A DNA stretch of 28,379 bases, from positions 1 through 28,379 of the forward strand of contig JBHIBA010000024.1 of NCBI GenBank assembly GCA_046758845.1, written 5' to 3'. Position numbers and translations under genes: made by a program. This document shows positions 1-7,647 of this stretch, one piece after another. Each line of letters starts with the position of its first letter. Positions within the stretch are counted from its first letter, which is position 1. Origin of the DNA: JBHIBA01 sp046758845 (GTDB taxonomy: Bacteria; UBA8248; JACPRG01; G963555815). A model generated the notes under the pieces. That model searched no databases and had not been told where the DNA came from. It saw nothing but the letters and a program-made list of their open reading frames with translations.

Positions 1-2
1 TG

Positions 3-761
3 GTTCCCGGCAATTGGGGTCGGTGGCAGGTCAATATGATTGACTCCCTGGCCAATCATATTATTTTCATCAGTGAGAATGAGCTGAGTCATTTCCAGGA
101 ACTCAACGGGAGAGGCTTGAAAGCCCCTCATTCGGTGATTTACAACAGCGCGGATGCGGAAGATAGTGAGAAACCCTTCATGGGTTTCGAGGGTTTGGAC
201 GGACGGTTCAAAATACTTTCGCTGGGCAACATCTCCTACATCAAAGGAATTGACCGACTGGTCGATGTGGCAGAGGCGTTGCGCCGTCTAGAAGATACGC
301 AAAGCGTCTTCATCGTTTGTGGCCGCGACGCAGACCCGCGCCTCGCGCGAGGGATGCGGGAGAGAGCCGAGAGAACGGGTTTGCAGGACTATTTCCGCTT
401 CGTCGGCTGGCAAGCGCACCCCGAGGCTTACCTGAGGGCCTGCGACGCCGTGATCAATTTGACGAGAGAGGATAATCCTTGGGGACGGGATATCATTGAG
501 GCCATGACGCACGGAAAGCCCGTCGTGTCCCTGGGGCATTATTCGAAATTCATTGAACATGGCCAAACGGGCGTCTTGTTGAGTAATTATCATCCAGAAT
601 CGGTGGCGCGGGAGCTGATCCGTCTCGGTCAGGACTCTCAGTATCGGGACGAACTGGGGCGCAAAGCGAAGGCCAGATCCAAGGAGCTGTTTGACGGCCG
701 GGCGCAGGCCCGCCGCGTGGAAGAGATCTATGAGGCGCTCGTGAAGTCCCCGGGGACATAG
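3..761 (+). CDS. Glycosyltransferase family 4 (GT1-like C-terminal domain), 5' end missing
   Basis: The reading frame is open from base 3, reading VPGNWGRWQVN before the first Met at 36, so the gene starts outside the window and only its C-terminal half is seen. The visible part is the nucleotide-sugar-binding Rossmann domain of GT4 retaining enzymes. It has a first strand and loop LSLGNISYIKGIDRLVDVA, then FVCGRDADP, FVGWQAHPEAYLRACDAVINL, and the donor-site segment REDNPWGRDIIEAM followed by GKPVVSLG. The final Glu of the EX7E motif is kept, and the first Glu position reads Asn within EDNPWG, a variation common in this family. The family transfers a sugar from a nucleotide sugar to a lipid-linked or glycan acceptor on the cytosolic side of the membrane; donor and acceptor are unknown here. 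The next gene begins 2 nt downstream, so the two are probably co-translated. Confidence 0.88.
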   Translation, partial: VPGNWGRWQVNMIDSLANHIIFISENELSHFQELNGRGLKAPHSVIYNSADAEDSEKPFMGFEGLDGRFKILSLGNISYIKGIDRLVDVAEALRRLEDTQSVFIVCGRDADPRLARGMRERAERTGLQDYFRFVGWQAHPEAYLRACDAVINLTREDNPWGRDIIEAMTHGKPVVSLGHYSKFIEHGQTGVLLSNYHPESVARELIRLGQDSQYRDELGRKAKARSKELFDGRAQARRVEEIYEALVKSPGT

Positions 762-763
762 AG

Positions 764-1522
764 ATGAATCGACTGTTCGACCTCGAGGAATACCAGAGTT
801 TCCTTAGCGCTTTCCTCGAGGCTGGATATGAGATTGTGGACTTCGAAGGGGCGCGGGATCGGTGGAAACAGGGGCGCAGGCGGTTCGCCGTCTGGCGGCA
901 CGACGTCGATTTCTGCCTGAAAAGGGCCGCGGACGTCGCCCGAGCGGAGGCGCGGGCAGGAGTCCGGGCGGATTACTTTGTCATGGTGAAGACATTGATG
1001 TACAACCTGTTGGATCCCCGAGAGACCTCCAGGCTGGAGGAAATTCGGGAGCTTGGACACCGGATCGGCCTGCATTTTGATGCGGGCCTGCATGAGGACG
1101 GCGGAAAGAAATCCCTGGAAGTTCAGATAGAACGAGAATGCAAAATTCTGCAGGAGTGCATCAATCGACCCGTATCGATGATAACGTTTCACCGGCCGAC
1201 CGAATCGCTTTTGGATAAAGAAATCTACCCGGGAGGCCGGGGCCATGGCTACGAGTCGGTTTTCTTCAAGGAGATGGCGTATTTTTCGGATTCCCGTGGC
1301 TACTGGCGGTACGGCTGCCCGCTCAAGAGCGCCGCCTTTGCAAAGGGCCATCCCATGCAGGTTCTGACCCATCCCATTTGGTGGACGGGACCCGCCGGCC
1401 AAGGGCCAACGGAAAGGTTGGAGGATTTTGCAGCAGGGCGCCTGAATGAACTGCGACAGGAAATGGCGCGAAACTGCCAGACCTACCAGGATCCGAACAA
1501 AAGAGATTTAGCCGGCGGGTGA
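764..1522 (+). CDS. Polysaccharide-deacetylase-like (NodB-related) protein
   Basis: This is a 252-residue protein with a deacetylase-like layout. RHDVDF (residues 45-50) matches the Asp-containing first motif. HRIGLHFDAGLH (99-110) offers candidate metal-binding His residues, TFHRP (141-145) resembles the Arg-Pro motif and LTHPIWW (201-207) the late catalytic His motif. Enzymes of this superfamily remove N- or O-acyl groups from glycans using a divalent metal, but many polysaccharide-locus members of this divergent branch have no proven substrate. There is no signal peptide, so action on a cytosolic or lipid-linked intermediate is more likely than on secreted polymer. It starts 2 nt after the GT4 stop, which makes the ATG at 764 the natural choice. 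About 190 nt separate it from the next gene. Confidence 0.75.
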   Translation: MNRLFDLEEYQSFLSAFLEAGYEIVDFEGARDRWKQGRRRFAVWRHDVDFCLKRAADVARAEARAGVRADYFVMVKTLMYNLLDPRETSRLEEIRELGHRIGLHFDAGLHEDGGKKSLEVQIERECKILQECINRPVSMITFHRPTESLLDKEIYPGGRGHGYESVFFKEMAYFSDSRGYWRYGCPLKSAAFAKGHPMQVLTHPIWWTGPAGQGPTERLEDFAAGRLNELRQEMARNCQTYQDPNKRDLAGG

Positions 1523-1637
1523 AAGCGAAAGGAAAGTCCGCTTCTTGGCCGTCAGCCGGCTCCGTCCACCTGAATGTTGCACTCAGGGATTCCGTCCGGT
1601 TTCTCCCTTCCACTGTCTCCGGAGTTCGGCGTTAATC

Positions 1638-1666
1638 CTGAGCGGCCCGTCCCCGGCAGGTATTAT
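1638..1666 (+). promoter_or_regulatory. Weak candidate promoter before the oxidoreductase gene
   Basis: The 191-nt gap 1523-1713 is the only sizeable break between the deacetylase-like gene and the oxidoreductase. It holds TATTAT at 1661-1666, one mismatch from the consensus -10 box. The -35 position 17 nt upstream, CTGAGC at 1638-1643, matches only three of six bases. A TCCAGT/ACTGGA inverted repeat follows directly. This is a pattern match only. Confidence 0.2.
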
Positions 1667-1713
1667 CCAGTCTCGAATAATTTGCGACACTGGACACAAA
1701 AGGGGGCAAGAGC

Positions 1714-2763
1714 TTGTCAAACCATAAGTATCCGGTTATCGGAGTGATCGGCTGCGGTAACTGGGGCCGGAACATCGTGAGGAATCTTTCGGAGCTGGAT
1801 GCCCCGATGGTCGTTCACGACGTTTTGCCGGAAACCCAACGGTGGCTGAGGGAAAACTACCCCTCGGTCGGGTTCGCGGACTCCCTGGAGGATCTACTCA
1901 AAGACCGCCGGGTGGAGGCGGTCATGGTGGCCACGCCCCCTGCGAATCACGCCCCATTGGCTTGCCGGGCCTTATGGGCTGGGAAACACGTTTTTGTCGA
2001 GAAACCCATGGCCATGACGGTAGAGGAGGGAAAGGCGCTTTGTGAACTGGCCGAAAGCCAAAGCCGGATCCTGATGGTGGGACATTTGTTGGAGTATCAT
2101 CCGGCGGTTAACTGTCTTGCAGACATCTCCGCAAAAGGCGAACTAGGAGAGATCTATTATATCTACTCCAACCGGCTCTCTCTCGGGCGCGTGCGGCGGG
2201 ATGTAAACGCCCTTTGGAGTTTCGCCCCTCATGACATTCACCTTCTGCTGCGGTTATTGGGGGAGTTCCCCGCGGAGGTCTCGTGCGCCGGGGGAAATTA
2301 TCTGCAAAGCCAAATCGCAGACGTCACCATAAGCCTTTTCTCTTTCCCCAGCGGGATCAAGGGGCACATCTTCGTCAGCTGGCTGCATCCCTTTCGGGAA
2401 CACAATTTGGTCCTCGTCGGGGAGCGGAAGATGGCGGTCTTCGAAGACGACTCTCGGGGAGGCCGGCTGACGCTCTACCCTCACCGCGTCGAATGGGTCG
2501 GCGATGTCCCGGTCGCTGTGAAGGCCGACGGCGATGAAGTGGCGTATCCGAAAAGGGAACCTCTTCGGGAGGAATGCCTGCATTTCCTCCGCTGCGTAGT
2601 CCACTGTGAGCGGCCGCGGACGGACGGAGAGAACGGCCTCGATGTCCTCACTGTCCTGGAGGCGTGCCAAGCGTCCCTGGACCAGGGAGGGGTGGCGATT
2701 CGGTGGACAGGGGGAGAAACGGGTGGTCTCCAAAAAGACATCGCCGGAAAGAGCGGTCGATAA
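1714..2763 (+). CDS. Gfo/Idh/MocA-family sugar-nucleotide oxidoreductase (WlbA/WbpB-like)
   Basis: This 349-residue protein starts at TTG 1714, with AGGGGG at 1701-1706 as its Shine-Dalgarno site. The N-terminus GVIGCGNWG (residues 10-18) is a Rossmann NAD(P) site. EKPMAMT (from residue 96) carries the catalytic Lys of the family, and SFAPHDIHLLLRLLG supplies the conserved acidic and His substrate-site residues. Family members oxidise or reduce sugar hydroxyls. Those paired with a left-handed-helix acyltransferase usually act as UDP-N-acetylglucosamine(uronate) 3-dehydrogenases, giving the 3-keto sugar that an aminotransferase converts to a 3-amino sugar. The downstream gene is exactly such an acyltransferase and overlaps it by 41 nt, which supports that role. 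The aminotransferase expected between them is not in the window. The exact sugar is an inference. Confidence 0.85.
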   Translation: MSNHKYPVIGVIGCGNWGRNIVRNLSELDAPMVVHDVLPETQRWLRENYPSVGFADSLEDLLKDRRVEAVMVATPPANHAPLACRALWAGKHVFVEKPMAMTVEEGKALCELAESQSRILMVGHLLEYHPAVNCLADISAKGELGEIYYIYSNRLSLGRVRRDVNALWSFAPHDIHLLLRLLGEFPAEVSCAGGNYLQSQIADVTISLFSFPSGIKGHIFVSWLHPFREHNLVLVGERKMAVFEDDSRGGRLTLYPHRVEWVGDVPVAVKADGDEVAYPKREPLREECLHFLRCVVHCERPRTDGENGLDVLTVLEACQASLDQGGVAIRWTGGETGGLQKDIAGKSGR

Positions 2764-3364
2764 CCCCGTGGTTCATCCAACGGCAACGGTAGACCCTGGC
2801 TGCTCGATTGGCCAGAACACCAAGATCTGGCATTACAGTCATGTCATGGAAGGCTCCCGGATCGGAAGGAACTGCATTCTAGGGCAAAACGTCTTTGTCG
2901 GAACGAACGTGAAAATCGGAAACAACGTTAAGATTCAAAACAATGTCTCGATCTTTGAGGGCGTTCGCCTGGAAGACGACGTATTCTGCGGCCCCGGCAT
3001 GGTATTCACCAACGTTCTCATCCCCAGAAGCCACATTTCGCGGAAGCATGAACTTCAGCCGACGCTTGTCCGCCGGGGCGCAACGCTGGGCGCCGGGTCA
3101 ATTGTTTTGTGTGACCGTGTGATCGGAAGATTCGCCTTCGTGGCTGCAGGGGCGGTGGTAACGAAAGACGTCCCGGATTACGGCCTGGTCATGGGCAATC
3201 CTGCACGCCTGAGGGGATGGATGTGCCAATGCGGCGTCCGGCTTGAATTTTCTAAAGACCGCGCTCGATGCGTCTCCTGCGGGCACGAGTATAAGAAAAT
3301 GGACAAGCGAGTTGTGGAGGCGTTGTCTCCAGCGAGCGGGGAGCAGGTGTCCAGCGAGGGATGA
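2723..3364 (+). CDS. Left-handed beta-helix sugar N-acyltransferase (WlbB/WbpD-like)
   Basis: I place the start at GTG 2723, six bases after GGGGAG (2711-2716). This gives MVSKK and 213 residues; the longer open frame upstream lies inside the oxidoreductase gene. The protein is built of hexapeptide repeats typical of the left-handed parallel beta-helix, from about HPTATVDPGCSIGQ through FVGTNVKIGNNVKIQNNVSI to GAGSIV and FVAAGAVVTKDV. A C-terminal CxC...CxxC zinc-ribbon-like tail follows (WMCQCG, then CVSCGHEY), as in WlbB/WbpD relatives. Those enzymes acetylate the 3-amino group of UDP-3-amino-3-deoxy sugars using acetyl-CoA, acting as trimers in the cytosol. The 41-nt overlap with the preceding dehydrogenase gene points to translational coupling and a shared pathway for a 2,3-diacetamido or related sugar. 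Confidence 0.88.
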   Translation: MVSKKTSPERAVDNPVVHPTATVDPGCSIGQNTKIWHYSHVMEGSRIGRNCILGQNVFVGTNVKIGNNVKIQNNVSIFEGVRLEDDVFCGPGMVFTNVLIPRSHISRKHELQPTLVRRGATLGAGSIVLCDRVIGRFAFVAAGAVVTKDVPDYGLVMGNPARLRGWMCQCGVRLEFSKDRARCVSCGHEYKKMDKRVVEALSPASGEQVSSEG

Positions 3365-3508
3365 TGTCTTCAGGAGACCATCGTCCCTTGCAATGGTTTC
3401 GAGGTTCGGGAAAACACGAATTCTTTTCGAGCCTCGACGCGGGCTGAATCCATCCATTGTTGCTGAGTGTCCATGGCAGCCGGTTCGACTCTCCCGGGCG
3501 CGAGAACT

Positions 3509-4951
3509 ATGGGAATCCGATCACTGATTCACAAATCTACCTCTTGGCCGTATATTGGTTTGTGCGCCGTCCAATTGGCCCTGGGCTTTGGCCTGTACTT
3601 CATCTCCTTGCGCGGCTGGTTTCCAAACCTTCATGACGGAAAAGGGTTTTGGCACTTTATCTCCGATGCCAGAGCTGAACACCGCGATATCGCTCGCCTT
3701 GCCGACCTTCTGCGCGAGGGGAAACTCTCGGCATGGTACCAGGCCCCTTACGCTCACTTCAACCCGCATCAGAAAATGTACTCACTTTCCTACTATCTCT
3801 TCGGCGACTCCCCCCTGGCGGCAATCCCCGTAAACCTCCTGGCGTATCTCGCTACCGTTCTGCTGGTTTACTCCATCGGAAAACATCTCTTCAATTCGAA
3901 GACGGGCTTTTACGCGTCTCTGATTGTCGGCCTCTGGCCTTCGTTTCTTGTCCACACAACCCACATCGGCAAAGAGCCATTCTACGTAAGCGGCATGCTG
4001 TTGTTTATCATCGCAGTGATTCTTTTGGTTGATTCCCATGACACCGGGCGCAGGCTGGTTCTTATCGCTGTCAACGCGCTGGCCGGTTTCTTTCTCGTCT
4101 GGCTGGTCAGGTTCTACATGATCGAGCTTATGTTGGCCCTTTGGGCAGTAGGGACCGGCTTCGTTGTGATTCAATGGCTAATCCGGCGGAGACAACAGAC
4201 CGCGAAAGTCCTTCTCGGGCTGGCGTTGTCGGCCGTATTCGGCGTCATGCTCCGCGGGACAGGGCCTTTCGGATTTGAAGTGGTCGGCTCCGTTAAAACG
4301 CGGACCCAAGAGAATCAACTACGGGCACTCCAGCGGAAGCTTGAAAAGGAGGGGAGCAAGGAAGGCGAGATTACGAGAGAAATGGAAGTGGTTTCGGAGC
4401 GATTGAGGACGCTACAGGCGGCTCAGGAGGATTTCGCTTATCGACATTGTGGCGATGAGCGACAGGTCCCCGCTTGCTGGGTTATGCGGATCGCCTATTT
4501 ACGGGAGGAATATTTAGGGTTAGAAGATGGAGGCTCAAACATAGATCATGACGTAATGTTCTATAAACCCTCGGATATCTTCCGCTATCTGCCAAGGGCA
4601 TTACAGATCGGGTTCACGGCTCCTTTTCCGAACATGTGGTTCGCCAACGGCAGAACAGTGGGCCGGATGGGAAGTCTGCTGGCCGGTTTGGAGACCGCCT
4701 TGATATATGTGGGGATGGTGTTTGTGGCGATTTGCGCATGGAAGGAGAGGCGAAAACCCGCAGTATGGGCCATGATGCTGTTCATTGTTTTGGGGATTAC
4801 GATGCTGGGCTTGGTCGTTGCCAATGTAGGCAATTTGTACAGGTTTCGATACATCTATTGGTTTTTGATGGTCCTTTTGGCCGTGCAAGGGATTTTCCTC
4901 AGCCTGAAGGACACGAATAAGAATGCGGATTTAGGCCAACCCGCCCATTGA
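3509..4951 (+). CDS. Polytopic membrane protein, GT-C/GT39-like glycosyltransferase
   Basis: This protein of about 480 residues has roughly nine to eleven hydrophobic segments. ATG 3509 (MGIRSLIHK) puts a short basic N-terminus right before the first membrane span; in-frame GTG 3467 and ATG 3473 are alternatives and no start has a clear Shine-Dalgarno site. The first outer loop has NLHDGKGF (Asp at residue 43), which aligns with the acidic residue that GT-C enzymes use to bind metal and acceptor. It is followed by YLFGDSPLAAIPVNLLAYLATVLLVYSIGKHLF, the usual GT39 second-helix pattern. A soluble, charged stretch rich in Arg, Glu and Lys (codons at about 4290-4430) interrupts the helices. The family transfers sugars from polyprenyl-phosphate donors on the periplasmic side. 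Substrate unknown. Confidence 0.7.
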   Translation: MGIRSLIHKSTSWPYIGLCAVQLALGFGLYFISLRGWFPNLHDGKGFWHFISDARAEHRDIARLADLLREGKLSAWYQAPYAHFNPHQKMYSLSYYLFGDSPLAAIPVNLLAYLATVLLVYSIGKHLFNSKTGFYASLIVGLWPSFLVHTTHIGKEPFYVSGMLLFIIAVILLVDSHDTGRRLVLIAVNALAGFFLVWLVRFYMIELMLALWAVGTGFVVIQWLIRRRQQTAKVLLGLALSAVFGVMLRGTGPFGFEVVGSVKTRTQENQLRALQRKLEKEGSKEGEITREMEVVSERLRTLQAAQEDFAYRHCGDERQVPACWVMRIAYLREEYLGLEDGGSNIDHDVMFYKPSDIFRYLPRALQIGFTAPFPNMWFANGRTVGRMGSLLAGLETALIYVGMVFVAICAWKERRKPAVWAMMLFIVLGITMLGLVVANVGNLYRFRYIYWFLMVLLAVQGIFLSLKDTNKNADLGQPAH

Positions 4952-5071
4952 GGAAACAGTCCCGGTTGAGAGACAGGCGAGGATTCGGGTTCTGTTCGGA
5001 GAACGGACCGCATTCGGTGAATTGAGGAGCGGGCGTCATCCGCCGGCTCCAGGGGTCCCGGACGCAAGAGG

Positions 5072-6538
5072 ATGAGGAGATTTCTGGAAACACTCCCGGA
5101 CCGTAGAGGCGCAGGGAGAGGCCTGCTTCTCGCGTTGCCGATGGGCGCCCTTCTCGCGTGGGCGCCGGGGGCCTTCTTCGTTCTGACACTGGTCCTTCTC
5201 ACCTGTGGCTTCCTGCGGCGTTTCGCCGCGGAGGAGGACCGTCGCCTTCTCACGGTCGTTTTCTTGGCCTCATTCGGGGTCCGGTTCGTGCTGGCGGCCC
5301 TCTACCAGTTCTTTGGCGTGGAGGCCGTAGCCGTTCCCGTTTTCGCGCCCGATGGGGAGCGCTACTCGACCGCCGGATGGTACATCTCCAACATCCTTTC
5401 GGGTGAGACCTTCGAGCGCCTGCATGCGGAAGAATTTCGGCAGTTGTTTCCGAGCTCCATTAAGCATTTGGACTATGCGGATATCGTGCATCGGTTCGGG
5501 GGCCAATATCTGCCTCGGCTGAGCTACCTCGGCCCCTTCACTTATGGGGTCGCCTTTTTCTACTCCATGGTCGGGTATGCTCCTTTGGCCTTCAAATGGG
5601 TGAACGGATTTATGGGGAGCCTTCTTCCTCTTTTGGCCTATGGGATGGGAAAGGCCATATTCAGCCGGAGGGCGGGACGAATGGCGGCGGTCCTTGTGGC
5701 CCTTCACCCTTTCCTGCTGGCGTGGTCCATCACTGCGTTAAAGGACACCCCCTTCATCTTTTCGGGCTCCCTCTTTCTGTATTCCCTTGTGGGCTGCCTA
5801 TCCGGACGGTGGGTTTGGCTGCTGGGGCTTGCGGCGGGAGCTGGAGGGATGGTTCTCCTTCGGGAATGGGCGACGGTGATCTTCTGGCTGGCCCTGGGAC
5901 TGGGGACCTTCGGGGGGCTGGTGATCTACCTCTTGCGAATGCGTCGATGGGTCCGGGGGGGGGTGGCGGCGGCTCTGGTCGTCGGGTTCATCCTGGGCTA
6001 TCCGGCCATGAAGACCCGGTACGAAGAAGCGGTCTCCTGGTGGAAGTTGAGGTATGCCAGCCTTTACGGAGACCCCGCGTTGACGAAATACCGGATCCTC
6101 CCGAAGGAGGTGTATGACAACGGCTTCCGCCGTCCGCTGAGCGCCGGCGACCAGGTTCACGCGCTGGCCGGGAGCCTCTCACATTTCCTCTACTCCCCTT
6201 ATCCCTGCTGTGCGGACGGCTTGGACCAGGCGGTATCCGCTGCCCTGAGTCTCCTGTGGTATGCCCTGATTCCCTTTGTCCTCCTGGGATACCTTCGAAC
6301 TTGGCGGGAGAAGCCTCTCATGGCATGGTACCTGGGACTCTTCGCCGCGGGCGCGGCGATCCTCCTGGGCCTTTTGTCCACAAACGTGGGGACGCTCATT
6401 CGTCACAGGGACCTGCTCACCCCCCTCGTCCTCGTCTGGGCGGCCGGGGGCCTGTCACCGGCCTGGTCGCGGATACGCCCGGCGTTGGAGAGGCGGGCAA
6501 GTGAGGCGTCCCCATTCGGGATGGCCAAGAAGGCTTGA
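5072..6538 (+). CDS. Polytopic membrane protein, GT-C/GT39-like glycosyltransferase
   Basis: This protein has 488 residues and many membrane spans. After two N-terminal helices the first outer loop reads VFAPDGERYSTAGWYIS, with Asp94 and Tyr98 at the GT-C acidic/aromatic position. Further along come YAPLAFKWVNGFMGSLLPLLAYGMGKAIF and RRAGRMAAVLVALHPFLLAWS, a layout typical of GT39/ArnT-like proteins, then ALKDTPFIF. A loop containing YEEAVSWWKLRYASLYGDPALTKYR lies between later helices. The likely role is transfer of a lipid-carried sugar on the outer face of the inner membrane during glycan assembly. The ATG at 5072 has only a purine stretch immediately before it. It shares little visible identity with the preceding membrane protein except the loop motif and overall topology. 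Confidence 0.72.
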   Translation: MRRFLETLPDRRGAGRGLLLALPMGALLAWAPGAFFVLTLVLLTCGFLRRFAAEEDRRLLTVVFLASFGVRFVLAALYQFFGVEAVAVPVFAPDGERYSTAGWYISNILSGETFERLHAEEFRQLFPSSIKHLDYADIVHRFGGQYLPRLSYLGPFTYGVAFFYSMVGYAPLAFKWVNGFMGSLLPLLAYGMGKAIFSRRAGRMAAVLVALHPFLLAWSITALKDTPFIFSGSLFLYSLVGCLSGRWVWLLGLAAGAGGMVLLREWATVIFWLALGLGTFGGLVIYLLRMRRWVRGGVAAALVVGFILGYPAMKTRYEEAVSWWKLRYASLYGDPALTKYRILPKEVYDNGFRRPLSAGDQVHALAGSLSHFLYSPYPCCADGLDQAVSAALSLLWYALIPFVLLGYLRTWREKPLMAWYLGLFAAGAAILLGLLSTNVGTLIRHRDLLTPLVLVWAAGGLSPAWSRIRPALERRASEASPFGMAKKA

Positions 6539-6563
6539 CTTCCAAAGACACCCAAGGGGGATC

Positions 6564-7121
6564 ATGGGCATTTTAGACGAAAAGGGTCGGCTCCTCGGGC
6601 GGATCAACCTCATTGATCTCGTTGCCCTCGTGGCGGCCGTCTTATTGGCTGGTCTTTTCGTTTTCGGGTACAGACTGTACTCCTCGGGTTATCGGGAGCT
6701 TGTCCGCCAAGAGATCAAAGATGAGGCAAAGTGGGCGCCGAGGCAAAGTTATAGCACTTCCAAGACGAGTGAGCTGGCGCTGATTCTCTACGCAAAGATT
6801 CCGGGTTACTTCCGGGATGAGATCTCCGTCGGGGACGCCGAGACCTGGAGTCAGGAGACGGATTTTCCGCTGAAGCTCCTGGCTTTGCAGCCGGTGGCAG
6901 GAAAACCGGGCCGGTTTTTCCTGCTCCTCGGAGGCAAGGTCCCGAAGTCGGCAACGGGGATGTGGTTTGCGGGGAGGGGCAGACCGCTGCGCATTGGGGA
7001 GACGTTTCCCTTTATGACGAAGAACTATAAGATTTCGGGGGAGATTATCCGGGTCCTGCCGGGCAAGATCGACTCGAAAAGCCTTCCCCATCTGACAAGA
7101 GATCTTCGAATTGATGACTGA
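6564..7121 (+). CDS. DUF4330-family membrane-anchored protein
   Basis: ATG 6564 follows AAGGGGG with a short spacer and gives 185 residues. The N-terminus MGILDEKGRLLGRINLIDLVALVAAVLLAGLFVF is the signature of the DUF4330 family: a short KGRLxGRINxIDL segment running straight into a single membrane helix at about residues 17-38. The rest, a beta-rich extracytoplasmic domain of about 145 residues, has no catalytic motif I can name. Members of the family often lie in exopolysaccharide or O-antigen loci, but their molecular role is not established. The upstream glycosyltransferase gene ends 25 nt before it, and the next gene overlaps it by 8 nt, so all three are probably on one transcript. Confidence 0.82.
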   Translation: MGILDEKGRLLGRINLIDLVALVAAVLLAGLFVFGYRLYSSGYRELVRQEIKDEAKWAPRQSYSTSKTSELALILYAKIPGYFRDEISVGDAETWSQETDFPLKLLALQPVAGKPGRFFLLLGGKVPKSATGMWFAGRGRPLRIGETFPFMTKNYKISGEIIRVLPGKIDSKSLPHLTRDLRIDD

Positions 7122-7542
7122 TAAGACCCCGGAAAAAGAAGGCGGCGAGTCGAGAAGGGGCTTGCTCTTTCCGCTTTTGGTCGAGGTCGATCCCTCAGAG
7201 GGAATCCACCGGCGACAGCCAGGCGTCTCAAGCCCGACAAGAACCCTCTTGGAGGGAAGTCTCCTTGTCCGTTTTTTGAGAAGGGCGGACAAGGGCTTGA
7301 GAAAGACGTTGGAGGGCTCCCGCGCGAGGGGATGGGTCCGCCGGCTGGCCGGGGTCGCAGAGAGTCCCCGCGGGCTTGCGGTCCTCTTCCTCTCTACGGC
7401 CGGGGCGAGCGCGCTATTGTGGCTTTTCCTGCCGGCCCCGCCAGGCCCCCCATCACTCCTTGTGGGGGTGTGGGTTCGGGTTTTTCTGCTGCTGGCGGCG
7501 CTGGTCGGCGCCGCGTGGCTCTCAGGCATACGGCGAGAATAG
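7114..7542 (+). CDS. Small membrane protein of unknown function next to DUF4330
   Basis: ATG 7114 overlaps the DUF4330 stop codon, and TTG 7111 is a possible alternative. The protein of 142 residues starts with a hydrophilic, Arg-rich region of about 85 residues (SLLVRFLRRADKGLRKTLEGSRARGWVRRL) and ends with two hydrophobic helices separated by a Pro-rich turn (FLPAPPGPPSL). I do not recognise a domain. The amphipathic stretch with short SLLxRxLR-type repeats followed by membrane spans resembles the N-terminal leader of some O-antigen-ligase-family proteins found beside DUF4330 genes. A truncated remnant of such a protein is therefore possible. No continuation of a ligase is visible in any frame in the following 100 nt. 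An intact accessory protein is equally possible. Confidence 0.6.
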   Translation: MTDKTPEKEGGESRRGLLFPLLVEVDPSEGIHRRQPGVSSPTRTLLEGSLLVRFLRRADKGLRKTLEGSRARGWVRRLAGVAESPRGLAVLFLSTAGASALLWLFLPAPPGPPSLLVGVWVRVFLLLAALVGAAWLSGIRRE

Positions 7543-7647
7543 GCAGGCCAATGGCCGAAGACGCCTGCATGGTGAAGTGGTTGTGCGTCCAGTGGACCCC
7601 CTGTGATGCCTGCATGAGGGGCGCGGGGCCACTTCTTTAGAAGAGCT

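Noticed and set aside
6642..7529. 295-codon - strand open frame opposite the DUF4330 and small membrane protein genes
   Set aside because: The composition is Arg/Pro/Ser-rich shadow translation, there is no Shine-Dalgarno site, and the + strand genes are supported by family match and overlap.
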